A DNA stretch of 64,000 nt, from NCBI GenBank assembly GCA_012861695.1, contig JAAOOA010000116.1:25534970-25598969 (forward strand), read 5' to 3'. The stretch comes from Trematomus loennbergii (taxonomy: Eukaryota > Chordata > Actinopteri > Perciformes > Nototheniidae). Both the position numbers and the translations under genes were made by a program. The notes under the pieces are model-generated. The model did no database searches. It worked only from the letters and a program-made list of their open reading frames with translations, and had not been told where the DNA came from. Shown one piece after another: positions 33,062-45,300 of the stretch (its first letter is position 1; the number at the start of each line of letters is the position of its first letter).

Positions 33062-33063
33062 CC

Positions 33064-33341
33064 GAGCTGTCCGACTTCAGGCGAGCTTTTTGAGACCTCC
33101 CTCGGCTGCAATCGGCTATTCTCGTCTACTTTCGAGGCGAGCCGCAGCTCGTCTCAAACAAGCCTAGTATAAAAAAACTGATGCTTTATGTTGGTTTGAC
33201 TTGGCTATTATTTTGAAAGGAATCCGGAAGTCCACGTCCAATCGCTGGCAGTCGCAGAAGGTGCACATCCAGCGGCGGAGATTCTGGACGGAGGCGACTA
33301 GTGCCTGTAAAAAACAGTCAATACCTCGAAGAATATCAACC
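33064..33341 (+). promoter_or_regulatory. proximal upstream region of the ifnar1-like gene
   Basis: Only about 280 bases separate the transposon end from the ATG. A TATA-like GTATAAAAAAAC lies at 33167-33178. No clear interferon-response element (GAAANNGAAA) was seen. The transcription start is not determinable here. Confidence 0.35.
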
Positions 33342-33399
33342 ATGTCTGCTGCTTTTTTCTACGTTTGCTTTCTCCTTTGGTGCTTCCAGACCAACACAG
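33342..33399 (+). CDS. ifnar1: ifnar1-like exon 1: signal peptide
   Basis: The ATG at 33342 follows CAACC, an acceptable Kozak context. Nineteen codons encode MSAAFFYVCFLLWCFQTNT, a short hydrophobic signal peptide. The donor is CACAG/GTAAG with exit phase 1, the family standard. Upstream is an in-frame open stretch of 47 codons from an earlier ATG at 33201, but that extension is not hydrophobic and is less likely to be the start. Confidence 0.75.
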
Positions 33400-36300
33400 G
33401 TAAGTTAGTTTGCTGTTTAACGTTCGTCATTGAGTATCCCGCAGACGTTACCTGTTAGCTATTTGTCCATTGGCAGTGGTGGCTAATGCTAAATGTTAAT
33501 TTCTCTAAAACACACGGTTTTAAAACACTTAGCTAAACTGTGCTACAGGCCTAACGTTAGCTCTTAGCTTTTCATAACGTTACTTTATGTATTGGAGATC
33601 TAAACGTATTAAGGAACGTCCACTTTGGCCTTGTCTTAGCCTGTTGTTTTCGGTTTCTAGCGAAATTAAAGATGGGCACAATTTCTGTTAGCGAGTCGCA
33701 CAGTAATACATGTGTTACAACTGCAAGATGATACATGCTAACATTTAAGCTAGAGGTGCTGAAGTGGTTTATTGTCTGAAATGCTCAGATAATCAGAAAG
33801 TGCTTCTGTGCAATGAAATGCAAAGTCGGTGCTTCCTGTCAATAACGATGATGCTAGATGATTACAAATAGAAACATGCTTCAGTTTAGAGTTTAGACAA
33901 TATGAGCAGTACAAATCAGTTCACTCAAACGGTACAATCTAAGATCAATCAACATGTTATGGATCATGTACAAGGTGAATATGCTGTTTTCATTTCAAAA
34001 CAGGGCAGGTTTATTTATACAGCACATTCCAACATTGCTTAGTGCTGTACAAAAGAACATTACAAGCAACAATTATATTGCAACAGAAATGCATTTTAAA
34101 GTGAAACTTAAATACATTTAAAACAGAAATTATATATTTTTTAAGCCTTGTTTTAATCGAAGTTATAGTTGTAGCACACCTGCAGTTTTCTGGTAGATTC
34201 TGTGTAATTGTTTTATGTGCTGTATAATACCTGACCTCTTCTTCACGCTTAGTTTTGACTCTGGGAACAAAAATCAGAAGACCTGACACTTCTGCATGGT
34301 TCATGTTGTAGCAGAAGAGCAGCAATGTGTTTTGGATAACACAATCCCTCTCACTCTCACACACTTCCTGCCCTGAAGCATAAAGAAACCTGCTTGTGAT
34401 GTTTGGCCTCTACCATCCACTGTAGTCGGCTCCTAGTTTCGGACCTGCCTGTATGTTTGTTCCTCACTACAAATGAGGCCATGATTAAAGTTATTAAAAA
34501 CATCAAATTATTTACACTCCGATTATCAAAATAGTATAGTAGGGCTGCCCTTGACCAAATATTGTCCTACCAATAGTCTTCAGTTCAATAAATGAGTCGG
34601 CTAGTCATCGCACTTTTATGATGATTCATTGTATTTATTTTTGGCCTCAGGAAATGGCTTTAGTTCCAGTGCATAGAAAGAACGTTATGGGTAACATCAT
34701 GGTACGTTGTGCTACATATCAAATCAAAATATAAAACTGTAATAATGAGGCTTATAAATATATACTATGATGAATGATGCTGGTAAAGATTCTTCCATTT
34801 TGTTCATGTATTCTCTCAACACAGCACAACAGACACACACCCAAAACGAAACCACTCTTGGACATAAATTACTTTTGACCAAGCGCAGCTCCAGGAAAAA
34901 AGGGGTTTTCTGCCCGATGCGACAATGCAGTGCCCAGAAGGAGTTACATTTTTATTTGTATTTAACTTATGCAAATAATAGACTAATGAAAAATTGCTCG
35001 ACTAAGACTTTTTGAGCCGACTAACGTTTGGTCCACTATTAGGGGAACATTCTTAATAAATAGAGGCAGATTTTGTGAAAGCATGTAAATAACCTTTTGA
35101 CATAACAGTGTACACTTGTTAGAGGAGGACGGGCCACATACACACATATTGCAATAAAGGTGTAAATGCAAATAGATGTCAAACCTTTTGAAAGGCTGTT
35201 ACAGTAAGTCTATTTTAGTGTAGATAACATGTGATCTTAAAAAGCTTGTTTTGAAGCTAGTTCCAAATCCTCTATTCAGTTTCCTGTGATAGAGTGGTGA
35301 CCCACCAAATGCTTTCTGTTCCTTTTTGAAAGGAGTGGAATTTTCTCAAATCCCTGGCCAAGCTCTGCATGTCCTTGGAGTACAAATCATTTAGCAGCGA
35401 TAAGATCTAGCCTATGTTTGTGTGTTTGTTGGCTAAATAGAGCTAGCCTTTTCCTTCCACTCAGAAGAAGTTCTTTATAAAAGGCCCAGTTCACAAGATC
35501 GGATATTTATTTGAAAGAAGAGTGCCTCTGTAAACCAGCTCATACAGAGAGTGTTGCATTGTGGGTTGTTTACACTCTTATTGTTGCTAGCAAATGTCAA
35601 GTCCGGTTTTTGTCTTTATTTTTAATTCAGCCCTAAAGTCTTTAGATATAGAAAGCAAGGCTCTCAGGATAAGGACCCTCTTTTCCTCAGATTCATTGTA
35701 TCTCAGGGAAGTGTGCTGTACAAAATATTCTTCCAAAACTGATGTTCAAAAGCCAGTGAAATGATCAGAGCTAATACAATATTCAAAGTGTATGTGTGAT
35801 TGAACAGGATTAGTTATTTGTAAAGCTCTACTGAATTCTTGCAAAACATTTCATTGTGAGTACCTCTCAGCTAGGAATAATAGAGTAGGACTCTTTTGTC
35901 ATAAATCAAATTGACCTGTTTTATAAAGCTGAGCCTAGGCATTCATTCAACAATATGATTTATCATCCTTCAATAGATCAATTTTGTGATATAAGTTATG
36001 TTTTAAGATATTGTGCAAAAAAGCCATGTATTAATTGAATTGCAAGAAACATGCTATTGTCGGACAGGGCCACCATGTTAAATTGTTTTAATGAGCCTTT
36101 TGTGTCCTGTGGCTCTATGTTTGATTCTGTCACTAACTCTGCTTCTGTGAACACCACAATCCGTGACTCTGAACAATGTGGTTTGGAAAACCCTTTCAGT
36201 TTTACTCCTTTTAGTTTTACTCCTTTTACTATTGATGTTGTTCGTGAAGCCTTAACCAAGTTAGATCCTAAGAAACTGGCTGGCCCGGACAACGTAGAGC

Positions 36301-39300
36301 CTTTCTTTTTAAAGATAGCTGCAGATTTTATTGCTCCACCTCTCACTTCTCTTTTAACCTCTCCCTCAGCACAAATACAATTCCAAAAGTATGGAAGTCA
36401 GCGTATGTCCTGCCTCTACTAAAAGGAGGGGAAGCCACCTTATTAAATAATTATAGACCTATCTCTAAATTGTCAGTTCTGGCCAAGGTGCTCGAACGCC
36501 TAGTGAGTGAACAGGTAAAGGAGTTTTTATGTACAAATGACATCCTGTCTAAACATCAGTCAGGCTTCAGAAAGAAACATAGCACCATCACTGCGACAAT
36601 GAAAGTGGTGAATGATGTGGTGAGTATTTTAGATAATAAGCAGAGTTGTGCAGCTCTATTTTGACCTTTCCAAAGTTTGATACCGTCGATCATCGCATCT
36701 TGTAGCAGAGGCTAGTCAGTATTGGCTTATCCTGCCATGCAGTAGGGTGGTTTGTGAACTACCTCTCTGAAAGGTCCCAATGTGTTCAGTTTGATGGGCT
36801 GTCTTCTGAGTGGTTAAACATTACTAATGGTGTACCACAAGGTTCTGTTTTAGGTTCTTTTATTCTCCATCTACATCAATAGTTTAGGTGAAAATGTCGA
36901 TGGAGCAACCTTACATTTTATGCGGACGATACCGTTATGTACTGTGCAAGTCCCTCCATTAAGGAGGCTGTTGTTGAATTGCAAGCGGTTTTTAACATTA
37001 TTCAGACTCAGCTCTCTGAACTAAAGCTTCTTTTAAATGTTGATAAGACCAAGGCAATGCTCTTTTCAAAAGCTAAAAATACACCAGAGCCTGTTTTAGA
37101 TATTGTTACTACGCAAGGAATAAAACTTGAAGTGGTTACCTGTTACAAATACCTTGGTATCTGGCTTGATGATTGTCTCTCTTTTAAACTTCATGTCAAT
37201 AACCTGCTTAAAAAAGCTGAGGGTTAGGCTAGGTTTCTTTTACAGGAACAAGTCCTGTTTCTCGCTTGAGGCCAGGAAAAGGCTAGTCACTGTGACCTTT
37301 TTACCTGTGCTGGACTATAGGGCTGTACCCGAATATTCGTTCGTGGAGTACTATTCGGGTTTCAATTTCGTTATTGAAATCTCCAATATCAACGTAAGAG
37401 CTTGTGCCTCTTCGGGGGTGCTAACACTTAACCATAAACGTTATCGTTTACTTTCTCCGTCTTATATGTAGATTTTAACTTTTCTCCGTTAATCTCCGTC
37501 ACGTTGTTCCAAAGCAACAACAAACTTCCTGTCAACTGCGCTACACTCTCTTCAAAATAAAAGCATGTCCATAAATAGGAAGCCAAGCCAAATTACACTT
37601 AAGACATATACAACTGCAACGAAAGTAACAAAACACAATGCAATATCCTTTTCAATTTCAAAGAACACAAATTGGGTTACATTAACAAAAACTATAAAAC
37701 AACAATACTGTAGAATAACAAAATGAATGCCATGAATACACCGAAATACACGTGTTGAAGCGGTTCGCTGCTGATTACTACCGAATATCCGGAGCCCGAA
37801 AAATGGTATTCGGGACTGCCCTACTGGACTATGGTGATTCTGATCTATATGAATGCACCTGCCAATTACCTGATCAAGTTAGATGCCGCGTATCACAGTG
37901 CACTGAGATTTGTGACAAACTGTAAAGTATTAACCCATCACTGTGTGCAAGGGCAGGTTTGCCTTCACTAACTGTACGGAGGCTCAGTCACTGGTACATT
38001 TTTATATACAAAGCCATGTCAGGGAAACTTCCTTCCTATATCTGCTCCCTGATCTCACGGCGAATTGTAAGTAGCTACTGCCTGAGATCGCATGCTGTGG
38101 TTTTATTAAATGTGCCAACTGCTAGGACTCTCTTAGGGAAGATAGCTTTTAGATGCGCAGCTCCTCTGTCTTGGAATAGTCTGCAATTGAAATGGAAACT
38201 GATAGGGATGCTCCGATCGCCAATTTTGGGGCCGATCGCCGGAATCAGTATCGGCGATACCGATCGCGATCTGATCGAGTGGGCGGGGCCTAAATGGATG
38301 GGGCCTTCCATTTAAAGTGATGTTTAAAACTCAGTTAATGGGGCTCATTCACTGGAGCTTCCACAAACAACAATCAACTTAATTATTACATTCAAATGAT
38401 GTACATTATTCAAGTTTACATTCATTTTGGATAATAACACGGGAGAAATGAGCGGAAGCACTCTCTTTTCCTCTCTCCCTCTCTCTCTCCCTCTCTCCCC
38501 CTCTCTCCCTCTCCTGACAGCCTGTCAGTATCTCCTGCAGCTCACTGATCCAGTAATGAGCGACCCGACAGTGAAGAATAAATATATGTATAACTAGTTT
38601 AGCTTGTTCCAGAGGTAGATAAAATAGCTAAGTGTGTTAGGTCTAACTCTTCGGTGTGTTTCGCTCCGCTCACCGGTCTGTCACAGCGGGCGGAGCTGCA
38701 GGATTTCTGCTTCACACACACGTTGCATACCGCTATTTTACTCTCTTTTTCGGACACCTTAAAATAATGCCAGACGGTGAAGCCATTTTGGCGAGCTTGT
38801 TTTGCCGCGCACAGAGAAAAGTGTCATGTATTTTACGTCATGCGATCGGCTCTCGCGATCGGCATGTTTAGAGAGCACCGATCGATCGGTAGAGAGTGAG
38901 TATCGGCAGGTCTCGATCGGTGACCGATCGATCGGAGCATCCCTAGAAACTGAGCAATCTGGTGCCACTAAATGTTTTGAAAGCTCGGTTGGATGCTAGT
39001 CAATCGGATGCTGTTGGTACCTGTTCATGTGGATAGTTATGTAAATTATAATCCCTGTAATGATGCTGTATGATGTCCTTTTTGTTGTTCTGTTTATGTT
39101 TTAATGTTTTATGTGGAACCTACTTGAGCAGGTCTCCCTTGAAAAGAGAGCAGTGATCTCAATGGGATACACCTGGATAAATAAAGGTTTGAAATGAAAT
39201 TGTGGTATGGTTATGAAATGAGTGATGAGCGATATTGAGGAAGATTTGAGTCACATTGGCCAAACGTATACTCATCCACTCTCCCATCGTCACCTGATTT

Positions 39301-42300
39301 ATCACGTGCAGGGTTTCACTTCAGTTTGACTGTGTGATGCAGTTTCACTCATACGTATATGGTGTGCCACACCTTTAATACCTGCGGCCCAATGTTACTC
39401 AGTGCTATGGAATCTTCTCTGTGGGGCGAAGGAGGCTTTATCTTTACAATATCTGTCGTGGCTTCCTCCCTTGTTTATCTATCAAGCCACTAGACGCCTT
39501 AAACAGACATGTTTTCACTGTTTTATTCCTTTATATTTGTGTTACTTACAGTTTGAAGAGTTGGTTGACCTCCGATGGTTTGGATGGTATTGCGATGTTT
39601 GCTCAAAAATAAAATAACAAACTTTCACATGTGCAACAAAGAAAAGAGGCCTTTACAATATTCAAAACAAATAAGCAAAGCGCAAATAAAACAACAAACA
39701 ACTTAGGTATTCTTTCTTCTTGATAAGGCTTATATAACTTCATAACTTAAAGGGTAGTTTAACGGTTAAAAACTGTTCCTCGACGGCATCTTTCTAGCAG
39801 GTTGCCCATCATTGTCACTTTAGAGGAGGCACCGTGGGAATTGTAGTCTTTAATAGTCTGTTGACTACAGATGTCAAAATTAGGTGGCATTTCTTATCAA
39901 ATCAAAATACTGGCTCTAACAAAATATTTACATAAGGAGGTATTTGATAAATAATCATCAGTAATGTGAATATAATGATCTTCTAGAACAGTACAATAAG
40001 TTCAGAGAGTAACATCACTTTACTGTAATGCACACCAGGAAAAGACAATTATGCCATACCAGGGTTTTGTCTAAACGGGTAACGGGGGCTCTGCAACCTC
40101 TTACTTTTGGCGTGCGCCCTCATACCAAAATGCTGAAAATGTGCCCCGTACGTTTGGAAGTGATGCCAGAAAACAATATTTCTGTTCGTCAAAAACTGTA
40201 TATATACTCCAAAAATATGAAAATCGTGTCAAATAGAGCGTCAGACAGCATAGACAGCTTTGTTTTTACAGAGCTCCGATGTCGCGTTGTTTTATACGTC
40301 CGTGGCGCCATCTTGTATACAGGCTTCATGTGCTCGCGAGAATTGATATATATACAAGATCAGCGCCATAGTATTGCCCTCATACTATATTTTTCAAAAA
40401 GAAACCTGCATACTATGACATTTACCATAATATCTAGTCTCATATCACAATATCGATATATTGTCGTTTATTGGACTGAATTAAGATATTCATTGCTATC
40501 GGGATGTTAAGAGCATTCCATGGAATATAACAAAAAGTGTATCTCGAGCCGGTTTCTCAAACTTACCTACCCTACCTTTAAGAATCATTACTGGTTGTGA
40601 TCTGATATTGATGGGTCATACAACTCAGCTCTTACATTTTGTTTTGTTTATTTATAGCCCAGCGTTTTTGATCAGTTCAGTTCTTGAGGGCAACTCTGTG
40701 AATCATGTAAGGGCTAATTGTGAAACCATAAGGGTTTGATTTAGCAAGTTGAAACGTGATATTTGAACCGCACTGCGGAGAGGGTGGTGTGGGTCAGACA
40801 TTACAAAAAGCATTGCACAAGAAAAAGAATGAGGAACTGAGTCAGTGAGGAAAATGTGTGGGAAAGTGTGACCTCATCAGTCCACAGGGACCTATGAAGC
40901 TTAGGCACACAAAACAGACAGATCACAGTGAGCTCTAATGGCGCATTTCCACCATGGTGCGGAGCGCGGTTTAAGCATGCCGTGTTGTGCCGGGCCCGTT
41001 TTTGGTTGCGTTTCCACTATGCCTAGTTCCGGCCCGGGGGTATTTTTTCACCTCTTTTCTGGCCCGACAAAATCGTGGTTCTATCGTGGCCAACAAACAG
41101 GGCTGAATTTGCTAAACTAGAGAGAGAATCGCTGGCAAGGGGCTACAACTACAACAAGATGAACATATTTGACCGTGATTTAATTGTAATACACGTTTCA
41201 AAATGATGCCGAAGTAACAACATACTGATACCGGTTAGTAAAAACCATGAATTAATGCTTTGGCAAGTCTGCAGACAAGACGGCCGGCCAAAAACCTTTT
41301 AAAATGCTTGTTTTCTAAATGGAGATTGGCTAAGCTAACGCAATATATGCTCCGACCGTCCACACTCACAACAACGGCCTATACAGACATAAATAAACCA
41401 GCGACTGTATTCGCCATGACACAGGCAGTCTGTGGTTTGTACTTGTTTAACTTTTGTCTAGTTTCTGAACAGATATGAGGAGCTGTGAGCTCTGAGTGCT
41501 AACAGCTAACGGCTGTGTTGTTTTTCTGGGGTTCTCATTGAAGATGACGTCACGGCTCCGCCTACACTGCGTTACTATAGATACTAGTGTTGTCACGATA
41601 CCAACATTTGGTTTCGATACCGATACCAAGTCAAGAATTGCGATTCCGATTCTTTTTCGATACTTTTCTTTTATTATTTTCATGATCAATAAAATTGTAG
41701 TTTATCTGTTAAGTGTTTTCTTACAACATGGTCTCTTCTTTATACTTGAGTTTATGTGATTTCTTTGATAGTTAACTTTATATTTTATTAACATGTAATA
41801 GTACAGTAATATAAATAATTATTGACAAAATGTACATTACAGATGTTAGCCACATTGGTAAGTTAGCTAAAAAGATAGCCATATTAGACAGTTATCATTG
41901 CCATTAATTGCCTCGTCAAACTACCAAAACGTTCGTTTGTCACAAACTAAATTACACTTGTTTGACATAGATTTGAGGGCATGGGCTTGAGCATGATGTA
42001 ATTATGTTATCTATCACATTCGCTAACCTGTCTGTCTTTAAATTCTTTAAACAGCTCTGGATGCCGGTCGGCGAGGTGCTTAGCCAAGTTTGATGTGTTG
42101 GCTCCCTGGGTTTGCAGGGATCTAAAACATGTCTTACAGACAGGCCTCGTGGTGTCCGTAGGCTTGCCCTCACTGTCAGAGATATAGCTCAAATACTTCC
42201 ACATTTCGCTTCTGGCGTTTTTTGTCAACAAGCCGAGGCGCAGCGGCAGTTGCACTCCCACTTGCAGCCATGTTTCTCGTTTCTCACATGCTCTGGCAGC

Positions 42301-45300
42301 TAGCGCGTGCACGAGAGGGGAGGGACTGCAGGCACGGCTGCAGTGCAGGGAGTGGAGGCAGAGCGCTGAACACACACGGCTCTTATTAAAACAGCGCTTT
42401 CTCACCGGAGTACTTTTCCCCGTCATTCTTAAAGTACCGATACTAATGAAACGGAGGAATCGTAACGTTTTTAACGGCAGGGTATCGTGGCACCTTTCAA
42501 GTATCGGTACACCGTGCAACACTAATAGATACTACCCCAGTTCCTAAACTGTAATGGAAATGCGCCATAAAGTGAGCCAGTCCTAACGAGGCCTAGCCAT
42601 GCCGAGCGAGGCCATGTAGTGGAAATGCGCCATATGAAAAGCCACCCCTGAAACTGTCTCTATTCCTCCCTCAGATTTCCTCTTTTGGTCTTTCTAGGTC
42701 AGTTTCCGTACAGTCATGTGGGAGGCCTCAGATAATCGTGGCACTGTTTTACATGTGTTATTGGTCGCTTGTGTCGAAAATCTTCAGTAAAGACACAATA
42801 ATACAATTCCTACTCTGCAGACAGGTGTCTTGCTGGGCCATAATTATTCAGCGTGATTATTTGTTCCTCTTTCTTGAGGTCCCCTTGCTGTAAGCTGGAT
42901 ATTTAGCTTGACTTCCTAGCATGGTTCTCTTTGCTCAGGTCTCAGACACATTAAGCACACTTCCCCTTTATTTTTGTTTCTCTTTGCTGGTACATTCTAA
43001 GCATTAACGTGTTGGCATCCTTCTTGGAAAATGTGGGTCTTTTAGTCTCCATCATATTTCCAAACACATGTTGAAACACCTGTTGTTTTTCTCTCATGCT
43101 GCCAGGAAAGTTGGTACAGCCTCACTTCCATTGTTGCTGCTTTTGTTGCAACAGCTGTAATATTTTTGCACAGACAAAAAAAATACTTTCATTTCCCACT
43201 CCTAAAGCCACAAACTTCTTGCCCTGGTGATATTCTGATCATGACATCATATATCAGATTTTAAGAAAGAATAGCATGTAACTATAATATGTTATATAAG
43301 TAAAGCATTTTAGTTTTGATGTTAGTAGCAATATAATATGTTAAATAACTTCAGTGACCTTTTTTAAATAATGATTGTTAACAATGAATATTAACTGTTA
43401 GTGCTGCTTTCTGTACCTTTATCTCTCTCTCACACAACACACACACATACACACACAATCGCTTATATTAGTTTTTATCAATACTGTAGATCAGGGGTAC
43501 TCAAATACAAATCTTAAAGGTCCAAAAAAATTGTTCAATAAGACAAAGGTCCGTTTATTACGGTCATTCAAACTTTTAAACAATTGCAACAAGATTCTTA
43601 ACACGAGGTTGCAAAAACAAAAATAATCTGTATGCAGCAGTTTTCATTGTTATTGTGTCTGTGCTTGATCCCTCAGAGTCGCAGTGTAAGAGCTGCACAG
43701 TTATGAATAAAGGCAGCTGCACCCTCTTTCATTCAGCATTCCCATTATTGCTTTATAAATGTCTTGCCCCCTTGTGTGTCCACTGAGGTTCGTCAGGCCC
43801 AACACATCTTCAACAAACTCCCCCTTTGCCTCATCATAAAAACTCACAAACACCAGCAACTGAGCATTGTCAGTGGTGTCAGTGGACTCATCCACAGCTA
43901 AGGAAATGCACTGTGCATTTTTTATTCCATCACAAAGCTGATTAATCAAATCACCAGCCAGTATTTATGTTCTTCTGGTTGCTGTGGAATCTGAGAGGGG
44001 GATTTGCTTGATTTGACCTGTTATTTCCTCTTTTTGTTTGCCTTCAAACATGGTCTCCATCACTTCAGTCATGCATTCTTTTATACTTCAGTTATTATCC
44101 AGTGGAATGTCCTTACCTACTGGCCTAGTTAAATCAAAGTGGTTACTTTTTTTTGGCTGGGCAGTGTAGTTTTACACACCGTCTTATTTGACTTTCTCAG
44201 GACTTAAAACTGTTTTTTGGGGGCAGACCCCCACAAAGAAAAAAATATATTTACACACGTAAGGTCATCATCTTAACAGTTTTGTATGCTCATCCGTGAG
44301 CAGAGCATCAAGTTGACATGCCTATTACAGCTGAATGGGCGATACATTTTGTTCAGCAAAACGCCTCACAAACTTATTAAGATCAACAGCTTTAGTGCGT
44401 TTTGATTCAATGCTGAGTACAGCCAAACTTGACAGTCTCTTCTCTGTCATTGTAGACCGCAAATACCTCATTCCTTCAGTACTTGGGTCCGAATCGAATG
44501 CTTCTCGTTTTGCGCCGTCCCGTTCAAATGAAATCTCCGCCAATCATATTTCCACGCTCGCGCCAGGGACGGGGAGGGGTTACAAGACGTGCATCTTGTG
44601 CTGCATTCACTTGCACTCGGACATTAGAGACTTTCGCTCATAAATGTCAGATGAGCCACAACTTTTCTTTCAAAACAAAGCTGCGAACTGGGGTGGCAGC
44701 TGGGGTTGCCACCCATGCCACCCCGGTAGGTGAAACTAGGCTACTAGCTACAGTACAGATGCAACTAGATGAGCTGTTAACTCTCGCTCTGACTTTTTTA
44801 TTTTTAAACTCTCGCTCTGACTCAGTCAGACAGGTTGAAAGAGACGACACGACACACGCATTTTTCCCACCCGCATTCCGCGAAGACCCGCCCTACTGTA
44901 CCTCTGATTCGCAGACTGTTGGTGTCTGACATGCAGAGCGCTGTATGCAGTGGACATAGCGGAGAATTTTGACTCGTTGCGTTGTGGCGATGTCTCGCAG
45001 ATAACACAGATAATACATATGAAAAGTATAATTTGCTCAGAGTCCAGAGACAGTTGTGGTTCGGTCCGGATCCGGACCGGAGTCCGGACTTTGAGGATGT
45101 CTGCTGTAGATAGATAAGCACATTTCCATTTTTCAGTATTCGAAGCCTCGTATATCATTGTCCTCCTTGCCATGGAGTTCCATTGTTGTCCAAAACAAGT
45201 CAAACATATCAGTGGGAAAACTGTTGTGCAACATAACCATGAACACACACACTGTAGTTTATTAACCCTCGATACACACTTCACGGTTTGGTTTGTACTT

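Larger units (their letters stand above)
31127..33063. mobile_element. TIR element immediately upstream of the ifnar1-like gene
   Basis: A perfect 19-bp inverted terminus GGGTTGCGGTCGAATAGTC at 31127 and its complement ending at 33063. Its right end is tandemly duplicated. It ends 279 bases before the start codon. No target duplication seen, so the class is open. Confidence 0.7.
35996..39200 (+). pseudogene. L2-like LINE reverse transcriptase with two hAT insertions
   Basis: The + strand pieces read LDPKKLAGPDN, YRPISKLSVLAKVLERLVSE, KHQSGFRKKHSTITATMKVV, NGVPQGSVLG and FYADDTVMYC (YADD at 36919-36930), then CYKYLGIWLDD. A later piece at 37959 continues LSHWYIFIYKAMSGKLPSYI. The 3' end near 39130-39200 is GTCTCCCTTGAAAAGAGAGC, then AATAAAGG. 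Several stops and indels, so it is inactive. 5' truncated. Confidence 0.8.
40939..42632. mobile_element. Harbinger-type TIR element split by a hAT
   Basis: Same family and orientation as 28219-28980. Ends TGGCGCATTTCC and GGAAATGCGCCA with flanks TAA and TAT. Confidence 0.75.
43492..45103 (-). mobile_element. hAT element with rearranged transposase pieces
   Basis: CAGGGGTACTCAAA at the left and TTTGAGGATGTCTG at the right (imperfect inverse). The perfect 8-bp duplication CTGTAGAT is at 43484-43491 and 45104-45111. It has a GC-rich CCGGATCCGGACCGG motif near the right end. Confidence 0.8.

Noticed and set aside
33201..33458. Upstream ATG at 33201 as the ifnar1-like start
   Set aside because: In frame with 33342 but it would add 47 non-hydrophobic residues before the signal peptide.
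40028..40510. 160-codon + strand frame as a gene
   Set aside because: No domain recognised; it runs into a MITE fragment and the codon pattern looks like non-coding DNA.
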